Assembly (NCBI GenBank): GCA_903929195.1
Contig: CAIYTT010000226.1
Coordinates: forward strand, 1 to 44,149
Length of the DNA: 44,149 nucleotides
Origin: an uncultured Bacteroidota bacterium
GTDB taxonomy: Bacteria; Bacteroidota; Bacteroidia; Chitinophagales; Chitinophagaceae
Reading direction: 5' to 3'
Under the pieces are notes generated by a model that saw only the letters and a list, made by a program, of their open reading frames with translations, did no database searches and was not told the DNA's origin. The translations under genes were made by a program, and so were the position numbers. Shown one piece after another: positions 15,688 to 24,193 of the stretch (its first letter is position 1; each line of letters starts with the position of its first letter).

Positions 15688-16317
15688 TTAGTTAGCTTTC
15701 GTAATATCCCACATAACCCAAGTTACTCTATTGTGTTTGCTACAGTATTCGTATTCTGCAATATCTGTATAAATACCTTTATCTAATTTATCTAATCTCT
15801 CGTCTGATAAGGATATATGATATTCGGAACCAACATCTAACGTTGAACATTTTTTATGCACTTTAAAAAATGCAATTTTACCATTATACTTTCTGCCATC
15901 CGGTTTGGTTAACGTAATACTGTAAGACACCTTATTCATGTGCATATTAGTAGCTTTAATAGTTGCACTATTAATGTATAATGGAGTAAAACCGAATAAC
16001 GGAAATGAATATGGTAAGGCAGCAACACCAGCAATACCAAAATAACTTGCATAAAATATTGGCCAAAATATATGTTCTCTTCCTATTTTTATGTTATCTC
16101 TACCACGTTTATGGCTTTGTTTTGGGCTTCTGTTGTACTCAATTAAATTTAAATTATTTAAACTAAATTCTTTATTAGGTGTCAATGTTATATTCTTATC
16201 CCTGAATGTAATTGTAAAATCACCGGTAATTTTACCTTTGGGCACATCCGTGTTTTCTTGACAAAAGCCATTAAAATTAACTAATAAAATTAAAATAAGT
16301 AAAGCAATTTTTTTCAT
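15688..16317 (-). CDS. Secreted or envelope protein of unknown function
   Basis: A 209-residue protein from the ATG at 16317, which directly precedes a classical signal peptide (MKKIALLILILLVNFNGFC, then QENTD). An upstream in-frame TTG at 16338 adds seven polar residues before the signal and is less likely. The mature part has a beta-rich N-terminal segment (GDFTITFRDKNITLTPNKEF), a hydrophobic, aromatic stretch (about 88-120, YASYFGIAGVAALPYSFPLF) that could be a membrane segment, and a C-terminal domain with three Cys. I recognise no family. Its stop is 8 nt upstream of the RNIGWDAN repeat gene on the same strand, so the two are probably an operon and may function together at the envelope. 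Confidence 0.65.
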   Translation of the reverse strand: MKKIALLILILLVNFNGFCQENTDVPKGKITGDFTITFRDKNITLTPNKEFSLNNLNLIEYNRSPKQSHKRGRDNIKIGREHIFWPIFYASYFGIAGVAALPYSFPLFGFTPLYINSATIKATNMHMNKVSYSITLTKPDGRKYNGKIAFFKVHKKCSTLDVGSEYHISLSDERLDKLDKGIYTDIAEYEYCSKHNRVTWVMWDITKAN

Positions 16318-16885
16318 GTTAATATTATTTTGTTGCAATTTATAAAAATATTATTATAAACTACAACGATTTAAAAATATTTATTTTTATTATAAATTAC
16401 TTGCATTGAATGGTGTTATAAATGGCAATATCAAATAAAAACTAAAAGCTGTTTACTCTATAGGCATACTTGATTTTGAAACCCAAACTGAAAAAATAGT
16501 TCGAAAAATCGAAATAAACCATTAAAAACAATTTGGAAATACCATTAAAAAATATAGAAATCTTAAAAACAATTTGTATTTCCAGATGCATTTAAATAAT
16601 TAGAAATCGCAAAATGATATTTACCGGTTTTATTTTTTATCAAAAAAAAGAGAAAGACATTTATGCCCAATCATGGTATAAGGAATTATGATTTATACAA
16701 ATTAGATGTTTAAAATTGTCCTAATTGGGACTATCTATATTTTGAAAAGCAGTGATGGAATTTATTGAGTTAACGGTTAGATGTTTACAAAAAATACTGC
16801 AAATGCAGTGGTTTATATTTTGTATATTGAATTTAAAATATACTAATTCCTGTTTTTGCTTTTTATTTTTATGTAATTTTGTGCT
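16318..16885. other. AT-rich intergenic region upstream of divergent genes
   Basis: About 570 bases with no coding potential in either strand. It contains a 14-bp direct repeat TTAAAAACAATTTG (16522-16535 and 16563-16576, 41 bp apart) flanked by GGAAATACC/GTATTTCC-like inverted sequence, and the promoter of the AraC-family gene at the right end. The direct repeats could be regulator sites; nothing else is supported. Confidence 0.5.
16854..16881 (+). promoter_or_regulatory. Promoter of the AraC-family gene
   Basis: TTTG (16854-16857), a 16-nt spacer, and TAATTTTG (16874-16881), an exact -7 match. The predicted transcription start falls on or next to the GTG at 16886, so the mRNA may be leaderless or translation may start downstream. 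Confidence 0.5.
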
Positions 16886-17743
16886 GTGGTTAATCTGAAA
16901 GATACATATTTAAAATCTAATTATTTTAGAGCTTTTATTGGCAATAATGCAAGTATTATTAATGAGGAGTCTATTGCTGTAAATAATTATATAACGGCAC
17001 AAAAATTTGAAATAAGCTATCCTGAAAATATGTTGCCGGAAGAAGAAGGTACTTTGTATTTATTTCCCGTTGACGATAATCAGTTTTGCTTGCAATTACG
17101 TTATTTATTATACGATGAAAATATAAAGCCGAATGTAAGTGTTTACACCATACGCTTTTTACCTGCATTTTTCGACCAGTATCCGGCTGAATCACTAATG
17201 GCAAATCAGCCGTTTCGTTTTGATGAAGTAACAGAAATGCGTTTCCCTATATGCACATTGTCTTGTACATTGTTGGGGCAATTACAACAAACAAATAATA
17301 CAACTGCCATCCTTGCATCTTTACAAAATACAAATACTGCGATTCAATTATTACAAAGGGCTTTAGCTTGTATTACAATTCCGTTTACGGTATGCCAAGT
17401 ACCTGCTTGCAGTTTTCTTGCTTTTGAAACCGAGCGAGATAAGATTAAAGAAGCCTGTAAGATTATTGAAAAAGATTTAAGTATTTCTTTTACCATAAGA
17501 GAACTTTCGCGAAAGGTGGGAATTAACGAATGCTATCTTAAAAAAGGATTTAAAGCACTTACAGGCAAAACTGTACATGAGTATAGAGAAAACTTACGCA
17601 TAAAAACTGCCGGTGAGCTATTAAAAACCGGAAAAATGTCTGTTACAGATGTAGCCGATGCATTAGGATATAGTAGTATTTCTCATTTTAGTACTGCATT
17701 TAAAAGGGTTACAGGCATAAAACCTTGTGAATTATTGTATTAG
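16886..17743 (+). CDS. AraC-family transcriptional regulator
   Basis: A 285-residue protein with a C-terminal AraC double helix-turn-helix (about 193-285): SISFTIRELSRKVGINECYL, then GFKALTGKTVHEYRENLRIK, VTDVADALGYSSISHFSTAF, and the closing KRVTGIKPCELL signature. The N-terminal about 180 residues are a poorly conserved sensing domain; Bacteroidota homologues of this layout are common. The target and inducer are unknown. Divergent or neighbouring genes, and the direct repeats at 16522-16576, are possible targets. The start is GTG 16886; the next in-frame Met is at residue 49 and would still preserve the HTH. Confidence 0.9.
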   Translation: MVNLKDTYLKSNYFRAFIGNNASIINEESIAVNNYITAQKFEISYPENMLPEEEGTLYLFPVDDNQFCLQLRYLLYDENIKPNVSVYTIRFLPAFFDQYPAESLMANQPFRFDEVTEMRFPICTLSCTLLGQLQQTNNTTAILASLQNTNTAIQLLQRALACITIPFTVCQVPACSFLAFETERDKIKEACKIIEKDLSISFTIRELSRKVGINECYLKKGFKALTGKTVHEYRENLRIKTAGELLKTGKMSVTDVADALGYSSISHFSTAFKRVTGIKPCELLY

Positions 17744-17813
17744 GTTTTTACTTAAATTCAACTACTTATAGGGTATTGTAAAAATTTAGATTCTTAGATT
17801 GGCATTATATGCT

Positions 17814-17821
17814 TATCTTTA
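17814..17821 (+). promoter_or_regulatory. -7 element for accD
   Basis: TATCTTTA, one mismatch from TAnnTTTG, 17 nt before the ATG at 17839. Confidence 0.45.
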
Positions 17822-17838
17822 CCCACTAATTTTTATCT

Positions 17839-18699
17839 ATGTCTTCAACCTGGTTCAGACGCAATAAGCAAGGTATTCTTACCACTACCGAAGAAAAGAA
17901 GGAGACCCCAGATGGTTTATGGCATAAATGCCCCAAATGCAAAGCTACTTCTACCGTAAAAGAATTACATCATAACCAATTTGTTTGCCCTAAATGCAGT
18001 TACCATAACCGTATTAATTCAGAAGAATATTTTGAAATTTTATTTGATAATAATAAATTTGAATTTCTTTTTGAAAATATTGTACCCAAAGATTTTTTAG
18101 GTTTTGTGGATATGAAACCCTATTCGGACAGATTAACTGACGCCCAAAAAAGTACAGGGTTAACCGATGCTATGAGGGTAGGTAAAGGTAAATTGAATGG
18201 AATGGGTTTTGTGGTTGCCTGTATGGATTTTAAGTTTATAGGTGGCTCTATGGGTTCTGTAGTTGGCGAGAAAATATGTTTGGCAATAGACCATTGCATA
18301 GAACATAGATTACCGTTTATGATTATTTCAAAATCCGGTGGTGCAAGAATGATGGAGAGTGCATTCTCTCTGATGCAAATGGCTAAAACCGCTGCCCGCC
18401 TTACATTACTTGCCAAGGCTCGCTTACCCTACATTTCTTTAATGACAGACCCCACAACCGGTGGCGTAACGGCATCGTATGCTATGCTTGGCGATATAAA
18501 TATAGCAGAACCAAATGCTTTAATAGGCTTTGCAGGTCCTCGTATTATTAAAGAAACCATTAAAAAAGATTTACCTGTTGGCTTTCAACAATCCGAATTT
18601 TTATTAGAACACGGTTTCCTTGATTTCATTGTTGAACGTAAGTGCCTAAAAATGAAACTGGCACAAGTATTACAATGGTTTATGGGTAGTAATAATTAA
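17839..18699 (+). CDS. accD: Acetyl-CoA carboxylase carboxyltransferase subunit beta
   Basis: A 286-residue zinc-ribbon subunit of acetyl-CoA carboxylase that, with AccA, transfers carboxyl from carboxybiotin to acetyl-CoA to make malonyl-CoA, the first committed step of fatty acid synthesis. The zinc ribbon is C31-x2-C34 and C50-x2-C53. The crotonase-fold carboxyltransferase domain shows [36 protein letters not shown] and the [20 protein letters not shown] oxyanion-loop region. Length is normal. accA is not nearby, as usual in this phylum. A stem-loop terminator begins within its last codons. Confidence 0.97.
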   Translation: MSSTWFRRNKQGILTTTEEKKETPDGLWHKCPKCKATSTVKELHHNQFVCPKCSYHNRINSEEYFEILFDNNKFEFLFENIVPKDFLGFVDMKPYSDRLTDAQKSTGLTDAMRVGKGKLNGMGFVVACMDFKFIGGSMGSVVGEKICLAIDHCIEHRLPFMIISKSGGARMMESAFSLMQMAKTAARLTLLAKARLPYISLMTDPTTGGVTASYAMLGDINIAEPNALIGFAGPRIIKETIKKDLPVGFQQSEFLLEHGFLDFIVERKCLKMKLAQVLQWFMGSNN

Positions 18700-18719
18700 T
18701 GTGCATTAATTATTACTAC
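18686..18719 (+). terminator. Stem-loop at the accD stop codon
   Basis: GTAGTAATAATTAAT (18686-18700), loop GTGC, ATTAATTATTACTAC (18705-18719): a perfect 15-bp inverted repeat that includes the accD stop codon. It is almost all A/T and is followed by a T-rich stretch, so it is a plausible but atypical terminator; mRNA 3'-end protection is an alternative. Confidence 0.55.
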
Positions 18720-18800
18720 ATTCATTTATTTGTGTTTTATTATTATATGTTTGTTTATTTATTTGCATCCATATTTAAGTAAATTGACTATTTATAGATT

Positions 18801-19247
18801 TTGAAAGACAATATTTACATAAAAAATCGCCCTGCAACATTTGAGTATGCCATTGAAGACAGACTTAATGCCGGTATTGTACTTAACGGGTCTGAAATAA
18901 AGTCGGTTAGAAATGGTAAAGTAAGTTTTAATGACAGTTACTGTTTTTTTACTAATAACGAATTATGGGTAAAAAGCTTGCATATTGCAGAATATGAAAA
19001 TGCAGGTTATGCCGGGCATATACCTGTACACGACCGCAAATTATTATTACAACGCAGAGAATTAAATAAGTGGGAAGCAAAAGTAAGAGAGAAAGGATTT
19101 TCGATAGTGCCTTTAAGCATGTATATAGATGAAAATGGGCGAGCTAAAATGGAAATAGGCTTAGGTAAAGGTAAAAAACTGCATGATAAACGGGAAAGTA
19201 TAAAATCGAGAGATGTAGAAAGAGAAATGAAACGATTTTTAAAATAA
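18801..19247 (+). CDS. smpB: SsrA-binding protein SmpB
   Basis: A 148-residue OB-fold RNA-binding protein that brings tmRNA to stalled ribosomes in trans-translation. Typical blocks: IKNRPATFEYAIEDRLNAGI, VLNGSEIKSVRNGKVSFNDS, the YEN-x-GY-x-GHIPVHDRKLLL segment, and the basic C-terminal tail GKGKKLHDKRESIKSRDVER. The start is TTG at 18801; no ATG or GTG gives the conserved N-terminus. The tmRNA gene (ssrA) is not in the window. It follows accD by about 100 nt, with the stem-loop between them, so it probably has its own promoter. Confidence 0.96.
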   Translation: MKDNIYIKNRPATFEYAIEDRLNAGIVLNGSEIKSVRNGKVSFNDSYCFFTNNELWVKSLHIAEYENAGYAGHIPVHDRKLLLQRRELNKWEAKVREKGFSIVPLSMYIDENGRAKMEIGLGKGKKLHDKRESIKSRDVEREMKRFLK

Positions 19248-19348
19248 TAAATTTTTGAATAACACAGGACATATCAAACTATCACTAAAAATATTCTTTA
19301 TAAGTCTATTTAATACAAAAATAATATAATGATAATAATTTGTTGAAA

Positions 19349-19376
19349 TTGAAAGCAAATTGTATAGTTTACTTTG
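19349..19376 (+). promoter_or_regulatory. Promoter of the phospholipase-D-like gene
   Basis: TTG (19349-19351), a 17-nt spacer and TTACTTTG (19369-19376), one mismatch from the -7 consensus. The same variant TTACTTTG occurs at the hsdM promoter. The leader would be about 35 nt. Confidence 0.5.
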
Positions 19377-19419
19377 CACTCTATTTCAATATTAACAAAT
19401 AAATATTAATTGTTATATT

Positions 19420-20856
19420 ATGTCTAAAAAAATCGCACTCATTTTGTTTGTTTTTATTTCTATAAATGCATTCGCAGGAAATAAGATAAAATATTATTTC
19501 AATCAACCTGTTGATACAACTGTTGCTACTGCCGTAAAAGCACAATCACTTATAAATTGTAGTGCAGATACTCTTATCGCCTATCTAAACAGAGCTCAAT
19601 ATTCGCTTGATATTTGTTTGTATGATTTTGATAATGATACCAATGTACTTTATCACAATGGTGTAAATGTTGCAAATGCAATTAATAATGCATACAATAG
19701 AGGTGTAAAAATTCGATGGATATATGAAGCAAGTTGCGGCAATTCGGGATTGGCATTACTTAATACACATATTAATACATTAGGCAGCCCGCAAGGTTAT
19801 CCTAATTATACTATTATGCATAACAAATTTGTAATTATAGATGGTAATTCATCTAATCCTAATGACCCTATTGTATGGACAGGTTGCCTTAATTGGTACA
19901 CACAGCAATTTAATTGGGATTATAATAATATTGTTATTATACAAGATTCAGCTTTAGCACATGCTTATTTGGGTGAATTTAACATGATGTGGGGTGATAC
20001 CGGAATTGCTCCCAACCTATCTGCATCAAAATTCGGACAATATAAAACTGATTTAGGCAAGCATAATTTTACAATTGAAGGCAATCATATTGAACTCTAT
20101 TTCAGTCCATCTGATAACACAGACTCTCATATACAATCTACAATAGAAACCGCTAATACAGATTTGTATTTCGGTATGTACACATTTACGGTAAATACCG
20201 ATGCCGGTCTTATTTTATATAAATATGACAGTGGCATATATGTATCGGGTATTGATGATAGCTGGAGTAATAGTTATAGCCCTTATGGTGCATTTACCTC
20301 TACATTAGGTAGTCATTTTAAAGTATATACTGAAACAGATACAAGTTTGTATCACAATAAATTTTTGATAGTAGACCCTTCCGATACTTGTTCTGACCCA
20401 ACAGTATTAACGGGTTCTCATAATTGGAGTAACAGTGCGAATACTCATAATGACGAGAATACACTTATTATTCATAATGATACTGCTGCAAATTTATTTT
20501 ATCAATATTTTAAAGCTACTTTCAATTCTTTAGGTGGTGTTCTTACTCCGCAAACCGGCTGCACACATGTAAATGTACCAAACATTAAAAGTGCCGAAAA
20601 TACAACCGTAATTTATCCAAACCCTGCAAATAACAGTTTTTCTATACGTTATCAGTTAGCTACAACTCAAAATGTAACTATTGATATATATAATATGATT
20701 GGTCAAAAAGTTGTTGCATTGGTTACTAATGAACTACTTGAGCCAGGTACACATTATATTAACAATAGTACATTGATACATGGTGTCTATTTTGTACGTT
20801 TTACTATTGGTAATGAAACGTATAGCAGGAAATTAGTAATAAGAGAAAATAGATAA
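19420..20856 (+). CDS. T9SS-exported phospholipase D-like protein
   Basis: A 478-residue protein with a signal peptide (MSKKIALILFVFISINAFAG). Two PLD half-domains follow, with HxKx4D motifs HNKFVIID (H134, K136, D141) and HNKFLIVD (H312, K314, D319), each followed by the GCLNW / GSHNWS strand that typifies the superfamily. The C-terminus (about 395-478: VIYPNPANNSFSI, then DIYNMIGQKV and GVYFVRFTIG) is a type A T9SS sorting domain, so the protein is exported across the outer membrane and attached or released. PLD enzymes hydrolyse phosphodiesters in lipids or nucleic acids; which applies here cannot be told from sequence. The HKD pairs appear complete. Confidence 0.92.
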   Translation: MSKKIALILFVFISINAFAGNKIKYYFNQPVDTTVATAVKAQSLINCSADTLIAYLNRAQYSLDICLYDFDNDTNVLYHNGVNVANAINNAYNRGVKIRWIYEASCGNSGLALLNTHINTLGSPQGYPNYTIMHNKFVIIDGNSSNPNDPIVWTGCLNWYTQQFNWDYNNIVIIQDSALAHAYLGEFNMMWGDTGIAPNLSASKFGQYKTDLGKHNFTIEGNHIELYFSPSDNTDSHIQSTIETANTDLYFGMYTFTVNTDAGLILYKYDSGIYVSGIDDSWSNSYSPYGAFTSTLGSHFKVYTETDTSLYHNKFLIVDPSDTCSDPTVLTGSHNWSNSANTHNDENTLIIHNDTAANLFYQYFKATFNSLGGVLTPQTGCTHVNVPNIKSAENTTVIYPNPANNSFSIRYQLATTQNVTIDIYNMIGQKVVALVTNELLEPGTHYINNSTLIHGVYFVRFTIGNETYSRKLVIRENR

Positions 20857-21233
20857 GATAGTACATGTACTGTATTTAATAATACTAAAGCAATGCAAAT
20901 TTTATAAATGAATTAATACCTATTTTTGATACTTAATTCATTTATATAATAAATTACTTTAACTATTTTTCGTATAACCATGTAGGTCTAATATGATAGC
21001 ATAGGGTATTGGTCTATGTCTGCAAAATGGTATTAATCCTGATAGGAATGGTATTAGTATAGTAAAATTGAATTTAAGTTGTAGGAAATATTAAGGGTTG
21101 GTATTATTTTGTAATTATATGCAGAATAATACCAAATTCTGAATTAATATTATAGAGTCTGAATCATTTCATTTGATTTATTTTGATTATTGTAAAAAAA
21201 ATAATTATTTTTAACATCTTCAATCTATAGCAA
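20857..21233. other. Intergenic region with direct and inverted GGTATTA motifs
   Basis: 377 bases without a gene. A 10-bp direct repeat AATGGTATTA (21026-21035 and 21047-21056) has exactly 21-bp periodicity, and a related GGTATT is at 21005. A separate 12-bp inverted repeat with one mismatch lies at 21100-21111/21122-21133. It is upstream of the T9SS metalloprotease gene and may be its control region. Confidence 0.5.
21100..21133. repeat. Inverted repeat upstream of the T9SS metalloprotease gene
   Basis: GGTATTATTTTG (21100-21111) and CAGAATAATACC (21122-21133) pair over 12 bp with one mismatch around a 10-nt loop; no T-run follows directly. It is a candidate operator or hairpin about 100 nt before the ATG. 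Confidence 0.4.
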
Positions 21234-24167
21234 ATGAAATTTACAAAAATAAATTCTGCAATTCTATTTTGTGCATCTTTAATTGTTTCTACATTAGGTA
21301 GTTATGCACAAAACAATAAGAAAGTTCTTGAGGTATCCGTATTTAGTACCTACCAAACAATGGCACTAAATAGTAGTGCTACAGCAAAGACCAAAAAGAT
21401 TGCCAAAGTACAGTTTCCGGGGTGGTCTATAACTTGCGATAAACTAAATGGTGCCGTAAACGATATTTATGGTACTGCCATTGCATTAAAAGGTACTGAT
21501 TTATTAGAAAAATCACAAAGTTGTTTTGAATCTAAATTGTATAGACTTGGCTTTAATAAAACTGAATGGGTAAAGGTAAGTAATATAGAATCGCCTAAAG
21601 CAGCCTATGTAAATTACAAACAGGTTGTAAACGGGCACGAGGTAGTATTTGCAAAAATGGGGTTCCGTTTCGCAAAAGATGGAGGATTACTAAGAATACA
21701 AGCTAAAAATTACGGCAGCCCAAACAGCAAAATAGCCCCAAAAATAAATGCTGTTGACGCTAAAAAAATAGCAATAAACGATTTAAGTGATTGCACTATT
21801 ACCAATGCACAAATAAATGAAAATTGGTTTTGGTTTCCTATACCTAATACAAAAGGTTACGAATTACACCCTGCCTGGCAGTTTAAAATTGTAGGTACAA
21901 TGCAAGGTAGTGTGCCGTTAAAACTAACCGGTTATGTTGATGCAATAACAGGTAAAATTATTTATCGTACAAATGAAGTTAAAGAAACAGCTTATGATGT
22001 TACCGTAAAAGGGGTTGTTTATAAAAACGGTATGTTGAATCCGCCTACTTTAGAAGCATTGCCTGAATTGCAAATAGCAAACGGTGCAGATACTATTTAT
22101 ACCGATACAACAGGTTATGCCAGAGATACTTTACTTGCATTGCCACAAACTTCTTTAATACCATTGCAAGGCAAATGGTCAACTGTTATTGATTCTTCCA
22201 CAGGTCTTAATCCGGCATTTTTTGATACGATAACAACTGCCGGAACAGTATTTACATATCCTGTTTCTGCACCGTCGAGCGAGAGGCATGTTAATGCTTT
22301 TTATCACGTAAATAGAGTTCATAATTTTATGAAACGTTATTTTCCTGCTTTTACAGGAATGGATTTTTCGTTACCTACGTTTGTAGATGAAATAGGCGGA
22401 ACTTGTAATGCATTTTACAACGGTACATCTATTAATTTTTATGCGGCAGGAAGCGGCTGTAATTCATTTGCTACTTTTGGCGATGTAATTTATCATGAAT
22501 ATGGACATGGTATTTCCGACCATTTTTATACTAATATTACTTCTGCAACCATTGTAAATGGTTCTCTTAATGAAGCACTTTCTGATATATGGGCATTAAG
22601 TATTACGCACAGTGCAGTATTAGCTGCAAATGCATTTACAGGTTACGGTGGCTTTATAAGAAGATACGATATGACACCCCAAGTGTATCCGATAGACTTA
22701 AATACTACTTTTTTTGCCGATGTACATCAAAACGGACAAATAATAGCAGGTACTTGGTGGGATGTAGGGATAAATTTGGGAAGTGTTGATTCTATGACTA
22801 AATTGTTTACTGATGTGTATTACGATGTACCCGATGGCCCAACAGGAACTGAAGGGGCTATATACCAAACTATATTAATAGATGCTTTAATGGCAGACGA
22901 TAACGACGGCAATCTATTTAATGGTACACCACATTATGCACAAATAGTAGCGGCATTTGCGCGACATGGTATTTATATGGAAGGTGATGCGACTCTTACA
23001 CATTCAGAATTGAAAAATCAACATTATAATGTACCCATAACAGTGAGTGCAAATCTATCTATTTCTCGCCCCGAGTATTTTCATGATTTAAGTTTAAACT
23101 ACAGAATTAACGATACCGGTACTTGGCAAAGTATAGTTATGACAAATGCTGGTTTTAATTTTACAGCTATAATACCTGCACAAACTTATGGCACAGTTGT
23201 AGCTTATTATTTTACCGTACACGATAGTTTGCATATTGAAAATGCTTATTTCCCAATAACATGCAATCCCAATAACCCACCCTATCAGTCAAGTATTCCT
23301 TATCAGTTTGGCGTTGGTATTGGTGCAATGGACAGCGCACATTTTGAAACAGCAACAATTGGTTGGGGCATAGGTAGCAATCCGGGAGATGATGCAACAG
23401 CAGGTGCTTGGCAAGATGTTGTGCCATCGCCTAATATTTTTTTAACTTCTTGGCCGGGTGGCGACCATACTACCGGCATAGGTAAATGCTTAGTTACAGG
23501 TAGTGGTACCTCCGGATTTTTAGGACAAGGGGTTGCAAATGGAACAAGCACTATAATATCGCCTTTATTTGATATAAGTGGTTTTCACTATCCGGTAGTT
23601 TCGTATTATCGATGGTTTTCTAACGACCAGGGCTCCAATTTTAAAAATGACCCATGGGTAGTTATGATTCAAGACAATGGTACAGGTGCATGGCATACTA
23701 TTGAAAGAACCTACCAGTCTGATGTTAATTGGCGTAGAAGGATGTTTCAATTACATTCTTATCTGCCAACTTCAAACAAATTCAGAATTAAGTTTCAGGC
23801 TTCAGACTCCGTTTTATCTAATTGGGCAAATAACGGACAAAGCACTACTGTTGGTGGGCTTGATGATTTCTTTATTTATGATATGGACACATTAACCGCA
23901 GGTGTAAAAGAAACACAACTACCGCTTGCTGCTGTTTATCCTAATCCGGCAAATAATATTATAGACATTGTTTTAACACCTACAATATATAATGGAACTA
24001 TATCTTTATTTAATATGGCAGGAAACCAAGTTACTTCTATAGCTACCGAACCAAATAAAAATAATTATACTTTATTATTAAAAGAGTTGAGTGCAGGTGA
24101 GTACTTACTTGTAATACAAACAGATAAAATGATACAAACTAAAAAGATTGTAATTATGCATAACTGA
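21234..24167 (+). CDS. T9SS-exported HEXXH metalloprotease (thermolysin/fungalysin-like)
   Basis: A 977-residue protein. Signal peptide MKFTKINSAILFCASL... (cleavage near 25); an N-terminal propeptide (about 30-250) of the FTP/PepSY kind found in M4 and M36 proteases; and a catalytic domain with HEYGH (H421, E422, H425) followed by NEALSDIW giving the third ligand E447, the gluzincin pattern HExxH...E. DDNDGNLFNGTPHYAQIVAA (about 557-576) is a typical calcium/substrate segment of the family. The region about 600-890 holds beta-rich domains, and residues 895-977 (VYPNPANNIIDIV, GEYLLVIQTDKMIQTKKI) are a type A T9SS sorting domain. It is secreted to the cell surface or medium, probably made as a zymogen. 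M36 versus M4 assignment is not certain. Confidence 0.88.
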   Translation: MKFTKINSAILFCASLIVSTLGSYAQNNKKVLEVSVFSTYQTMALNSSATAKTKKIAKVQFPGWSITCDKLNGAVNDIYGTAIALKGTDLLEKSQSCFESKLYRLGFNKTEWVKVSNIESPKAAYVNYKQVVNGHEVVFAKMGFRFAKDGGLLRIQAKNYGSPNSKIAPKINAVDAKKIAINDLSDCTITNAQINENWFWFPIPNTKGYELHPAWQFKIVGTMQGSVPLKLTGYVDAITGKIIYRTNEVKETAYDVTVKGVVYKNGMLNPPTLEALPELQIANGADTIYTDTTGYARDTLLALPQTSLIPLQGKWSTVIDSSTGLNPAFFDTITTAGTVFTYPVSAPSSERHVNAFYHVNRVHNFMKRYFPAFTGMDFSLPTFVDEIGGTCNAFYNGTSINFYAAGSGCNSFATFGDVIYHEYGHGISDHFYTNITSATIVNGSLNEALSDIWALSITHSAVLAANAFTGYGGFIRRYDMTPQVYPIDLNTTFFADVHQNGQIIAGTWWDVGINLGSVDSMTKLFTDVYYDVPDGPTGTEGAIYQTILIDALMADDNDGNLFNGTPHYAQIVAAFARHGIYMEGDATLTHSELKNQHYNVPITVSANLSISRPEYFHDLSLNYRINDTGTWQSIVMTNAGFNFTAIIPAQTYGTVVAYYFTVHDSLHIENAYFPITCNPNNPPYQSSIPYQFGVGIGAMDSAHFETATIGWGIGSNPGDDATAGAWQDVVPSPNIFLTSWPGGDHTTGIGKCLVTGSGTSGFLGQGVANGTSTIISPLFDISGFHYPVVSYYRWFSNDQGSNFKNDPWVVMIQDNGTGAWHTIERTYQSDVNWRRRMFQLHSYLPTSNKFRIKFQASDSVLSNWANNGQSTTVGGLDDFFIYDMDTLTAGVKETQLPLAAVYPNPANNIIDIVLTPTIYNGTISLFNMAGNQVTSIATEPNKNNYTLLLKELSAGEYLLVIQTDKMIQTKKIVIMHN

Positions 24168-24193
24168 AGTTATATTGCTTCTTGATATAATTT

